Below are positions 1 through 5,737 of a stretch of DNA of 5,865 bases, piece after piece. Under the pieces are notes generated by a model, which was not told where the DNA came from, did no database searches, and saw nothing but the letters and a program-made list of their open reading frames with translations. The stretch's first letter is position 1. Every line of letters begins with the position of its first letter. The translations under genes and the position numbers were made by a program. This stretch comes from Streptosporangiaceae bacterium (lineage in GTDB: Bacteria; Actinomycetota; Actinomycetes; Streptosporangiales; Streptosporangiaceae), in the NCBI GenBank assembly GCA_030039095.1, contig JASHQP010000083.1, positions 1-5,865 on the forward strand, in the 5' to 3' direction.

Positions 1-480
1 ACCGGCGTGCCAGCGGCGATGCTCGCGGCCTTCGGCGACCGGGCCGGCGAGGATCTGGGCGACCGGCTGATCGCCGCGCTGGAGGCCGGCCTGGCCGCGG
101 GCGGCGAGGTCTCCCCCGTGCGCTCGGCCGGGATGCTCGTCGCCGACGTTCAGCCGTGGCCCGTCACCGATCTGCGCGTCGACTGGCACGACGACCCGGT
201 CGGGGAACTCGGCCGGCTCTGGCAGGTCTGGCAGCCGCAGGCGGCGGCGTACGTCACCCGTGCGCTGCGTCCCAGTGCGATGGCACGGTTATGTGCGGCG
301 CGGCCCGATGAGCGGGCACCTGCGGGCCGGCATCGCGCAGTGGACGCCCGGCGCCGACCCGGACGCCAACCTGCGCACGGCGCAGGCGGCGATCCGGGAC
401 CTCGCCGCACGTGGCTGCCGGCTCGCGCTGCTGCCCGAACTATGGCTGTGCGGCTACCGCAACGCCACGCTCGCCGCTGA
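1..480 (+). CDS. DUF1028 family protein, C-terminal part (5' end off window; 3' end possibly frameshifted)
   Basis: Reading frame 1 is open from the left edge. The translation has features I associate with the C-terminal half of DUF1028 proteins: a helix-rich stretch with ERLLAALEAG-like residues (here DRLIAALEAGLAAGGE), then a segment ending in DLRVDWHDDPVGELGRLW, then QAAAYVTRAL. The family is thought to have an Ntn-hydrolase-like fold; its reaction is not established to my knowledge. Similarity stops around base 275, where relatives usually end within about a dozen residues in a SYGVPGDE-like tail. Here frame 1 instead runs on to a TGA at 478-480, 173 bases inside the nitrilase gene, with poor codon usage. 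Frame 3 would stop at 309-311, making an ATGA overlap with the nitrilase start, so a one-base loss near 260-300 is a plausible explanation. Family assignment is fairly safe; the true 3' end is not. Confidence 0.7.
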   Translation, partial: TGVPAAMLAAFGDRAGEDLGDRLIAALEAGLAAGGEVSPVRSAGMLVADVQPWPVTDLRVDWHDDPVGELGRLWQVWQPQAAAYVTRALRPSAMARLCAARPDERAPAGRHRAVDARRRPGRQPAHGAGGDPGPRRTWLPARAAARTMAVRLPQRHARR

Positions 481-1171
481 CGCGCGCGCCGCGGCGGAGC
501 CGATCGACGGCCCGGTGCAGCAGGACCTGGCGGCGCTGGCGGCGGCCACCGGCATGGTGCTGTGCGCCGGCAGCTTCCCCGAAACCGACCGCGGGCACCT
601 GTACAACACCGCCGTCGTCTACGGGCCAGCGGGCGACCTGCTGCTCCGGCACCGCAAGGCGCACCTGTACGGGGTCGAGCCCGGCGCCTTCCGGCCCGGG
701 GACGCGGTGGTCACGGTCGGGGACGTCGCCGGGATCGGCCGCGTCGGCCTGTGCGTCTGCTTCGACGGCGACTTCCCCGAGACCGCGCGGGCGCTGCGGG
801 CGGCAGGCGCCGACATCGTGCTGCACCCGTCGGCGTACGAGGCCGCCGCGGAACGCTGGTGGGACGTCCTCTACCCGGCCAACGCGCTGTGCAACGGCCA
901 GTGGTGGATCTCGGCCAATCAGCACGGCGGCGCTGGCGCCGACCGGATGCTCGGCGGCAGCCGCGTCATCTCACCGGACGGCAGGACCGTCGCCGCCGCG
1001 CCGCGGCACCGCGATGCCGTCACCGCACCCGAACTGCTCGTCGCCGATCTCGCCGTCGACGACGAGCTAGCCGCCGCGGCCGCCGCCGGCGCCATGCTCT
1101 GGCCGTCCGCGGCCGGAGCGCCAGACCTTTCCGCACCGCTACCGCCCCCGAGGACGGAGGGAACCCCATGA
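308..1171 (+). CDS. Nitrilase-superfamily carbon-nitrogen hydrolase
   Basis: A complete 287-residue cytosolic hydrolase of usual family length. The Glu-Lys-Cys triad is visible: E44 in LLPELWLCGY, K117 in RHRKAHLYG, and C151 in VGLCVCFDGDFPE. E124 in EPGAF fits the second conserved glutamate. Family members hydrolyse nitriles, amides or N-carbamoyl groups through a cysteine thioester. The ATG at 308 is chosen because family similarity begins at once (RAGIAQWTPG) and because it lies in an ATGA context with a possible upstream frame; an in-frame GTG at 260 would lie inside the DUF1028 gene. No strong ribosome-binding site precedes it, consistent with translational coupling. The C-terminus after about residue 250 is Ala/Pro-rich and probably flexible. 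The stop overlaps the permease start. Amidase or N-carbamoyl hydrolase (beta-ureidopropionase-like) activity suits the permease neighbour, but the substrate is inferred only. Confidence 0.9.
   Translation: MSGHLRAGIAQWTPGADPDANLRTAQAAIRDLAARGCRLALLPELWLCGYRNATLAADARAAAEPIDGPVQQDLAALAAATGMVLCAGSFPETDRGHLYNTAVVYGPAGDLLLRHRKAHLYGVEPGAFRPGDAVVTVGDVAGIGRVGLCVCFDGDFPETARALRAAGADIVLHPSAYEAAAERWWDVLYPANALCNGQWWISANQHGGAGADRMLGGSRVISPDGRTVAAAPRHRDAVTAPELLVADLAVDDELAAAAAAGAMLWPSAAGAPDLSAPLPPPRTEGTP
1156..1161 (+). promoter_or_regulatory. Ribosome-binding site of the NCS1 permease
   Basis: GGAGGG lies six bases before the ATG at 1168 and inside the last codons of the hydrolase gene. It fixes the permease start and shows that the two genes share one message and are coupled by the ATGA overlap at 1168-1171. 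Confidence 0.8.
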
Positions 1172-2574
1172 GCCAGTCCACCGAGCCTGCCGCGCTGGAG
1201 CGCCGCACGATCGACATCATCCCGCTCGACGAGCGGCACGGGAAACCACGCGACCTGTTCACGATCTGGTTCAGCTCCAACATCATGCCGCTGACGTTCG
1301 TGACCGGCGCGCTGGCCCCGGCCGTCTTCGGCCTGAACTTCTGGTGGAGCGTGATCGCGATCATTCTGGGCAACGCCGTCGGCGCGCTGTTCATGGCGCT
1401 GCACTCGGCCCAGGGACCGCGGCTCGGGGTGCCGCAGATGATCCAGAGCCGCGCGCAGTTCGGCTACTTCGGCGCGCTGCTCGTCGTGCTGGTCGCTGTC
1501 GTGATGTACGTCGGCTTCTTCGCGTCCAACCTGGTGCTCGGCGGCCAGTCCATCAACCAGCTGGCGAGCGGCGTCAGCATCGACTGGGGCATCGTCATCT
1601 GCGCCGTGGTGAGCCTCGTGATCACGATCTTCGGCTACGACATGATCCACGCGGTGAACAGGTGGGCGATCATCCTGTTCGGCGGCGTGATGATCCTCAG
1701 CCTGATCTTCATCGCCGGGGTGCACGGCCTGCCGGCGGATTTCCTGTCGACCGGCCGCTTCACCACCGGCGGGTTCCTGTCGTCGATGTCGCTCGGAGTG
1801 CTCTGGCAGATCGCGTACGCGCCGTACGTCTCGGACTACTCGCGCTACATGCCGCCGAGCAACGAGGCGGGCTCCACGTTCTGGATGTCGTACTGGGGCA
1901 CCGTGCTCGGCAGCGTCCTGCCCATGCTGCTCGGCGTCGTCGTCGGCGTGGCGTCCAGCAACCCCAACCAGATCGCCGAGCTGCGCATCCTGTCCGGCGG
2001 CGTCGGCTGGCTCGTCATGATCGTGTTCGCGCTCGGGATCATGGACACGAACTCGATCAACCTGTACGGCGGGGTGCTGTGCTCGATCACGACCGGGCAG
2101 ACGTTCGCCGGGCGCTGGATTCCCGGCGCCAGGGTGCGCGCGATCCTTTCCGTCGCGATCGTGGCCCTGTCCCTCGTGCTGGCGATCGGCCTGCAGGCGA
2201 ACTTCCTCACCAACTACACGAACTTCATCCTGCTGCTGCTGTACGTCCTCATCCCGTGGACCGCGATCAACCTGGTCGACTACTACCTGATCCGGCGCGG
2301 CAACTACGACGTCGAGGCCTTCTTCGACCCCACCGGCGGGCCGTACGGGCGCATCGGCTGGATCGGGGTCATCGCGTACCTCATCGGCATCGCCGTCGAG
2401 ATCCCGTTCATGTCGACCACCCTGTGGACCGGCCCGGCCGCCAGCGCGATGAACGGGACGGACCTGTCGTGGATCGTGGGCCTGGTCATCACCGTGCCGC
2501 TGTACTACATGCTCGCCACCCGGTTCATCACGCGGCGGCCCGCCACAGCACCGGCGCCGGCGCGCACCGCCTGA
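1168..2574 (+). CDS. NCS1-family purine/cytosine-type permease (nucleobase:cation symporter)
   Basis: A 468-residue inner-membrane transporter, of normal family length. About twelve hydrophobic segments can be placed near residues 33-55, 58-80, 101-122, 139-158, 166-185, 204-222, 240-262, 279-301, 324-343, 350-372, 393-414 and 433-452. NCS1-like landmarks include GPRLGVPQMIQSRAQFGY (83-100) before helix 3, FGYDMIHAVNRWA (155-167) between helices 4 and 5, SDYSRYMP (222-229) after helix 6, and VDYYLIRRGNYDV (370-382) after helix 10. The family moves nucleobases, allantoin, hydantoins or related nitrogen heterocycles with Na+ or H+. The start is set by the ribosome-binding site six bases upstream and the ATGA overlap with the hydrolase gene, so the two are almost certainly co-transcribed. 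The actual substrate cannot be told; the linked hydrolase suggests a compound used as a nitrogen source. The C-terminal tail is short, Ala/Pro-rich and cytosolic. Confidence 0.9.
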   Translation: MSQSTEPAALERRTIDIIPLDERHGKPRDLFTIWFSSNIMPLTFVTGALAPAVFGLNFWWSVIAIILGNAVGALFMALHSAQGPRLGVPQMIQSRAQFGYFGALLVVLVAVVMYVGFFASNLVLGGQSINQLASGVSIDWGIVICAVVSLVITIFGYDMIHAVNRWAIILFGGVMILSLIFIAGVHGLPADFLSTGRFTTGGFLSSMSLGVLWQIAYAPYVSDYSRYMPPSNEAGSTFWMSYWGTVLGSVLPMLLGVVVGVASSNPNQIAELRILSGGVGWLVMIVFALGIMDTNSINLYGGVLCSITTGQTFAGRWIPGARVRAILSVAIVALSLVLAIGLQANFLTNYTNFILLLLYVLIPWTAINLVDYYLIRRGNYDVEAFFDPTGGPYGRIGWIGVIAYLIGIAVEIPFMSTTLWTGPAASAMNGTDLSWIVGLVITVPLYYMLATRFITRRPATAPAPARTA

Positions 2575-2593
2575 CGCAACCCGAAACCTCGCC

Positions 2594-2758
2594 CCCGGCG
2601 GGACCTGCGCGCGGACCAGCAACTGGAGCTCGGTGCCGGTCGCTCCGAGTGCAAGATCCTCGACCGAGTTCACGCTCCCGCCGGGCACGCCGGCCGGCAA
2701 GAGCACGCTGGTCGTGGTGGCCAACGGAGCACCGAGTTCTGTGATTCGGCCGGCGTTC
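2594..2758 (+). pseudogene. Remnant of a secreted kelch/IPT-type (galactose-oxidase-like) protein C-terminus
   Basis: Frame 2 of this gap encodes a stretch resembling the C-terminal beta-sandwich segment of bacterial kelch/IPT proteins. The visible signature is STEFTLPPGTPAG (roughly 2660-2701), then TLVVVANGAPSS (2705-2740); such proteins typically read 'FTVPAGTPAGxxxLVVVANGIPS' at this point. Upstream residues PGGTCARTSNWSSV also fit that context. No start, signal peptide or kelch repeats are present, since the permease stops 19 bases before. Downstream of about 2745 the similarity fades without a proper stop. I therefore read it as a decayed fragment left after deletion or insertion, not a functional gene. 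The frame stays open to 3319, but the later part lies antisense to the DUF2000 gene and is a shadow. The assignment rests on recalled family patterns. Confidence 0.5.
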
Positions 2759-2833
2759 ACGCCCTGGTGCACAGGCACTGGCGTCCTCGCCGCCACACGA
2801 TCTGCCCGTGCCCGCCCCGCCCTGACCCTGCAC

Positions 2834-3265
2834 TCAAGGGTGCATGCGCGCGCCTTTGGCAATCTTGTCAACGGTGCCACGCGGGCCGAACACGGCGATG
2901 CCGACCAGGTCCAGGTCCGCCCGGCTCACCGCCCGAACAGCGGCCCTGTTGTCCCGGTCGTTGCCCGTCATGAAGAGGTCCGCGGTAAAGATAGACAGCG
3001 CGACGTCCCGGCTCACCGCGCGCTCGAACGAGCGCGCCAGGGTGTCCTTGCCCGCCTGCAGCACCACGACCGGCTGACGGAACATCGGCAGGTACTCCGT
3101 CCCGTCCGCATCCGCGTAGGGCTCGCCGATCACGTCCGGATTCCGCTGCCCGATGGCGCTGACCAGGAATGCGGTGACGTTGAGGGCCTGCCATGCGGCC
3201 AGGTCGTCACGCAGCAGAACCGCGATCTTGGTGTCGAATCTGACCGGCTGGCTGTCCGCATCCAT
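2834..3265 (-). CDS. DUF2000 family protein
   Basis: A complete 143-residue soluble protein matching DUF2000 from end to end. Recognisable segments are RFDTKIAVLLRDDLAAWQALN (residues 9-29), NVTAFLVSAIG (29-39), IGEPYADADGTEYLPMFRQP (46-65), a central helix followed by the strand-loop FMTGNDRDNRAAV, and the C-terminal DLVGIAVFGPRGTVDKIAKG. The biochemical role of the family is unknown to me. It has no signal peptide or membrane segment. The ATG at 3265 puts the conserved core eight residues in, as usual. A purine-rich GGGGAGGG tract lies upstream but about 16 bases from the ATG, too far for a normal ribosome-binding site, so initiation may be weak or the message leaderless. The gene is divergent from the AraC-type regulator across 50 bases, which suggests that regulator controls it. 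Confidence 0.9.
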   Translation of the reverse strand: MDADSQPVRFDTKIAVLLRDDLAAWQALNVTAFLVSAIGQRNPDVIGEPYADADGTEYLPMFRQPVVVLQAGKDTLARSFERAVSRDVALSIFTADLFMTGNDRDNRAAVRAVSRADLDLVGIAVFGPRGTVDKIAKGARMHP

Positions 3266-3315
3266 GACATCGATCGAAGCGCCCTCCCCAGTCGCGGGTC
3301 TTGTACGTTCTTTGC
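3266..3315. promoter_or_regulatory. Divergent promoter/operator region between the DUF2000 gene and the AraC-type regulator
   Basis: Only 50 bases separate the two divergent start codons, so both promoters and any AraC-type binding site must lie here or extend into the genes. A perfect 8-base palindrome TCGATCGA sits at 3270-3277, next to the DUF2000 start. No convincing -35/-10 pair could be chosen. TTGTAC at 3301-3306 is too close to the AraC-type ATG to serve as its -35. The role is inferred from layout. Confidence 0.45.
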
Positions 3316-4119
3316 ATGAGTGACGACACCCGGATCCGTGCCTGGCGGCCCGCGGTCCCCGGTGTCACCGAAGTCCTCCATGCGCGCATGACCAGCCACG
3401 TCTACCCCATGCACACGCACGAGTCGTGGACACTGCTGATCGTCGACAGCGGAGTCGTCCGGTACGACCTGCACCGCCGCGAGCATCATGCGCTGAGCCA
3501 GGCCGTCACGCTGCTGCCTCCGCATGTCCCGCACAACGGCTGTGCCGCCACCGCCGCGGGCTTCAGGAAGCGAGTCGTATACCTCGACCTGTCTCAGGTG
3601 CCGCTGGCTCTCACCGGCCGGGCGGTCGACGAGCCGCTGATGCCCGATCCTGTTCTTTACCAGCGGATCCACAAGCTGCATCAGGTGCTCGACCGGCCGG
3701 GCGAGGATTTCGAGGCGGAGAGCCGGCTGGCGTTCATCGCGGAGCGGCTGCGCGGCCACCTGGGCCGGCCCGGCAAGCCGGGCCCGCCGAGGACAGGCGC
3801 CGGCCTGGCACATGACCTGCGTGACCTGATCGACGCGAGCTTCTGCGCGAGGCTCACCCTGCGGGATGCGTCCGCCGCCCTGCACGCCCACCCCGCCCAC
3901 CTGGTCCGGATGTTCAGCAGGCAGTTCGGGATCAGCCCGCACCAGTACCTGACCGGCCGCCGCGTGGACCGTGCCCGGCGGCTCCTGCTGGACGGGATGC
4001 CGGCGAGCCTGGCGGCGGCCGAGACCGGCTTTTATGATCAGTCGCACCTCAGCCGGCACTTCACCCAGCTCCTCGGCACCAGCCCCGGAAAGTTCGCCCG
4101 AAGTGCTCAGGAATCGTAG
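3316..4119 (+). CDS. AraC-family transcriptional regulator with N-terminal cupin-like sensor
   Basis: A 267-residue DNA-binding regulator. The N-terminal part (about 15-100) looks like an AraC-type cupin: HTHESWTLLIVDSG (33-46), with H33 and H35 as possible ligand residues, then a turn of the VTLLPPHVPHNG type (64-75). Residues 130-165 form a linker. The C-terminal DNA-binding domain has a first helix-turn-helix around TLRDASAALHAHPAHLVRMF (181-200) and the usual FGISPHQYL junction. A second lies around residues 230-250 (AAETGFYDQSHLSRHF), closing with the typical LLGTSPGKF. The ATG at 3316 is preferred over the in-frame TTG at 3301; the protein then begins MSDDTRIRAW. No Shine-Dalgarno precedes it, suggesting a leaderless or very short leader. 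It most likely controls the divergent DUF2000 gene and itself. Its last 13 bases overlap the tail of convergent paaE; control of the paa genes is possible but less supported. Confidence 0.9.
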   Translation: MSDDTRIRAWRPAVPGVTEVLHARMTSHVYPMHTHESWTLLIVDSGVVRYDLHRREHHALSQAVTLLPPHVPHNGCAATAAGFRKRVVYLDLSQVPLALTGRAVDEPLMPDPVLYQRIHKLHQVLDRPGEDFEAESRLAFIAERLRGHLGRPGKPGPPRTGAGLAHDLRDLIDASFCARLTLRDASAALHAHPAHLVRMFSRQFGISPHQYLTGRRVDRARRLLLDGMPASLAAAETGFYDQSHLSRHFTQLLGTSPGKFARSAQES

Positions 4120-5162
4120 TTGACCGTGACGGTGTCGGTGGCGGGCAGGGACTGGCAGGTCAGCACGTACCCGGCCGCGACTTCCTCGGGCTCCAGGGCG
4201 TAGTTGCGCCGCATCGTGACCCTGCCGCTGGTCACCCGGGCCCGGCAGGTGCCGCACACGCCGCCCTTGCATGCGAACGGCAGGTCGGGACGGACCTGCT
4301 GGCCGCCGTCCAGGATGGCCGTGCCCGGCGGCACGGTCACGGTGCTGCTGCGGCCGTCGAGGACGATCGTGACCTCGGCGCCGGGCCCGGGAGGCGGCTC
4401 GTCATGGGTGGCCTCGGGAGGCGGGGCGTCCTCGACGTAGAAAAGCTCGCGGTGCAGGCGGCTGCGCGGGACGCCGAGGCCGGCCAGCACGCCGAGCGCC
4501 CCCTCGACCATCTCGTATGGCCCGCACAGCCACCAGTGGTCAACGGCCGGAACGTCCACGGTGGCCGGCAGCAGCGCCCGCAGCTTGTCCGGGTCGAGGC
4601 GCCCGCGCAGCAGCTCGACCTCCTGCGGCTCGCGGCTGAGCACGTGGACCAGGCAGGCCCGCGCCGGGTAGGCGTCCTTGAGGTCGGCGACCTCGTCGGC
4701 GAACATCACCGTGTCGCTGCGCCGGTTGCCGTAGATGAGCGTGACCGCGGAGTCGGCGCGCGCGGCGAGCACGGAGGAGGCGATCGACAGGACCGGCGTG
4801 ATCCCGCTGCCGGCGGCGATCAGCACGTGGTGGCCGGGCCGGTCCAGGTCGGGGGTGAACGAGCCGGCCGGCGCCTGGACCTCGATGACGTCGCCGGGCC
4901 GGACCTGGTGCACCAGCCACCCGGACACCGCGCCGCCGGCAACCTCGCGCACGCCGATGCGCGGCGGCCGGCCCTGGGCCGCGCAGATCGAGTACGAGCG
5001 GCGCTCGCCGTCGCGGCGGATCGTGAGCGACTGGCCGGGGGCGAAGCGGAACCGCTCGCGCAGGCCGTCCGGGACGTCGAAGGTGACCGCGGCGGAGTCG
5101 TCGGTGAGCGGGTCGACCCGGGCCACGGTGAGCTTGTGGAACTCGGTCCTCGGCGCGGCCAT
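4107..5162 (-). CDS. paaE: Phenylacetyl-CoA 1,2-epoxidase reductase subunit PaaE
   Basis: A 351-residue flavo-iron-sulfur reductase that passes electrons from NAD(P)H to the di-iron PaaA subunit of the epoxidase, in aerobic phenylacetate degradation. Domain order is the usual one. The FAD-binding barrel comes first (about 8-105), with RSYSIC at 55-60 and the GGAVSGWL motif at 76-83. The nucleotide-binding domain follows (about 110-240), with AAGSGITPVLSI (116-127), YGNR and WLCGPYEMVE (211-220). After a Pro-rich linker (246-262) comes a plant-type ferredoxin domain, whose 2Fe-2S cysteines are C298, C303, C306 and C336. Length is normal and all key residues are present. The ATG at 5162 shares its A with the paaD stop (TGATG) and follows a GAAGG ribosome-binding site, so translation is coupled to paaD. 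It is the last gene of the operon and runs 13 bases into the end of the AraC-type gene. Confidence 0.95.
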   Translation of the reverse strand: MAAPRTEFHKLTVARVDPLTDDSAAVTFDVPDGLRERFRFAPGQSLTIRRDGERRSYSICAAQGRPPRIGVREVAGGAVSGWLVHQVRPGDVIEVQAPAGSFTPDLDRPGHHVLIAAGSGITPVLSIASSVLAARADSAVTLIYGNRRSDTVMFADEVADLKDAYPARACLVHVLSREPQEVELLRGRLDPDKLRALLPATVDVPAVDHWWLCGPYEMVEGALGVLAGLGVPRSRLHRELFYVEDAPPPEATHDEPPPGPGAEVTIVLDGRSSTVTVPPGTAILDGGQQVRPDLPFACKGGVCGTCRARVTSGRVTMRRNYALEPEEVAAGYVLTCQSLPATDTVTVNYDS

Positions 5163-5737
5163 CAGAGCGCCTTCACGTGCTCGAAGGGCTCGTGGCAGGC
5201 CTCGCACGCATACAGCGCCTTGCACGCGGTCCCGCTGAACGCCGCGGTCTGGGTGGTGTCGGCCGAGCCGCACCGCGGGCAGGCAACCGGCGGGCCGGTC
5301 GTGATCAGAGTCAGCGGAACCGGGCCCGCGGTCCACGTGCCGGGGGCCTCGGGTCCATGGGGTCCGGGGTGTCCCAGGGGCGCACGGTGTCCCGCCGGGC
5401 AAGCAGTAAGGGAACGGGGTGCCGAGATGCCGGCGGCCCCTAGTTTGCGGCGGCCGTCGGCGCTGATCGAGTCCGTCGACCAGGGCGGACTCAGTACGGT
5501 GCGCACCTCCACGTCGGCGAACCCCGCCGCAGCCAGCCGGGCCGCCACATCGCGCCGCATCTCGGCGAGCGCGGGGCAGCCGGAGTATGTCGGCGTCAGC
5601 GAGACGGTCACCCGCTGGCCGGACACGCTGACGTCGCGCAGGATGCCAAGGTCGGCGAGCGTCAGCATGGGCAGCTCGGGATCGGGTACCGATGCCGCGA
5701 TCCGGCGGGCCGCATCCAGCGTTTCGGTTTCGGTCAC
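5162..5737 (-). CDS. paaD: Phenylacetate-CoA oxygenase protein PaaD (DUF59/MIP18-type, iron-sulfur maturation role)
   Basis: A 191-residue accessory protein of the phenylacetyl-CoA epoxidase, thought to help assemble iron or Fe-S centres. The N-terminal DUF59/MIP18-like domain (about 10-105) has VPDPELPMLTLADLGI, the conserved TPTYSGCPA with C54, and the LSPPWSTD element (83-90). The C-terminal zinc-ribbon-like part has C153, C156, C172, C178 and C181 in a CPRCGS...CKALYACEAC arrangement followed by EPFEHVK. Between them lies an unusually long Gly/Pro/His-rich linker (about 112-150), making the protein somewhat longer than the E. coli form. Two adjacent GTG codons could start it (5740 and 5737). 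The one at 5737 gives a GTGA overlap with the paaC stop and a seven-base gap to a G-rich tract, so it is preferred. The stop overlaps the paaE ATG. Confidence 0.92.
   Translation of the reverse strand: MTETETLDAARRIAASVPDPELPMLTLADLGILRDVSVSGQRVTVSLTPTYSGCPALAEMRRDVAARLAAAGFADVEVRTVLSPPWSTDSISADGRRKLGAAGISAPRSLTACPAGHRAPLGHPGPHGPEAPGTWTAGPVPLTLITTGPPVACPRCGSADTTQTAAFSGTACKALYACEACHEPFEHVKAL
5170..5174 (-). promoter_or_regulatory. Ribosome-binding site of paaE
   Basis: GAAGG on the minus strand lies seven bases before the paaE ATG and inside the last codons of paaD. It supports the chosen paaE start and coupled translation. Confidence 0.65.

Noticed and set aside
562..1167. In-frame upstream extension of the permease reading frame
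   Set aside because: The extension is Arg/Ala-rich shadow sequence within the nitrilase gene. The ribosome-binding site and ATGA overlap place the real start at 1168.
2825..2844. Short inverted repeats (ACCCT/AGGGT and TGCAC/GTGCA) around the DUF2000 stop codon as a terminator
   Set aside because: Stems are only five bases, overlap each other and lack a T-run, so they are not distinguishable from chance.
919..2880. A 653-codon open frame on the minus strand, antisense to the hydrolase and permease genes
   Set aside because: It is extremely rich in Arg, Ala, Asp and His with no recognisable domain, and lies opposite a clearly real 12-helix transporter. Long antisense frames are expected at this GC content.
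3316..4119. The AraC-type protein as dedicated regulator of the paa operon
   Set aside because: It is convergent with paaE and shares no promoter region with the operon; its divergent DUF2000 partner is the more natural target.
3130..4272. A 380-codon minus-strand frame antisense to the AraC-type gene
   Set aside because: It has no recognisable domain and lies opposite a clear AraC-family protein; it is a codon-bias shadow.
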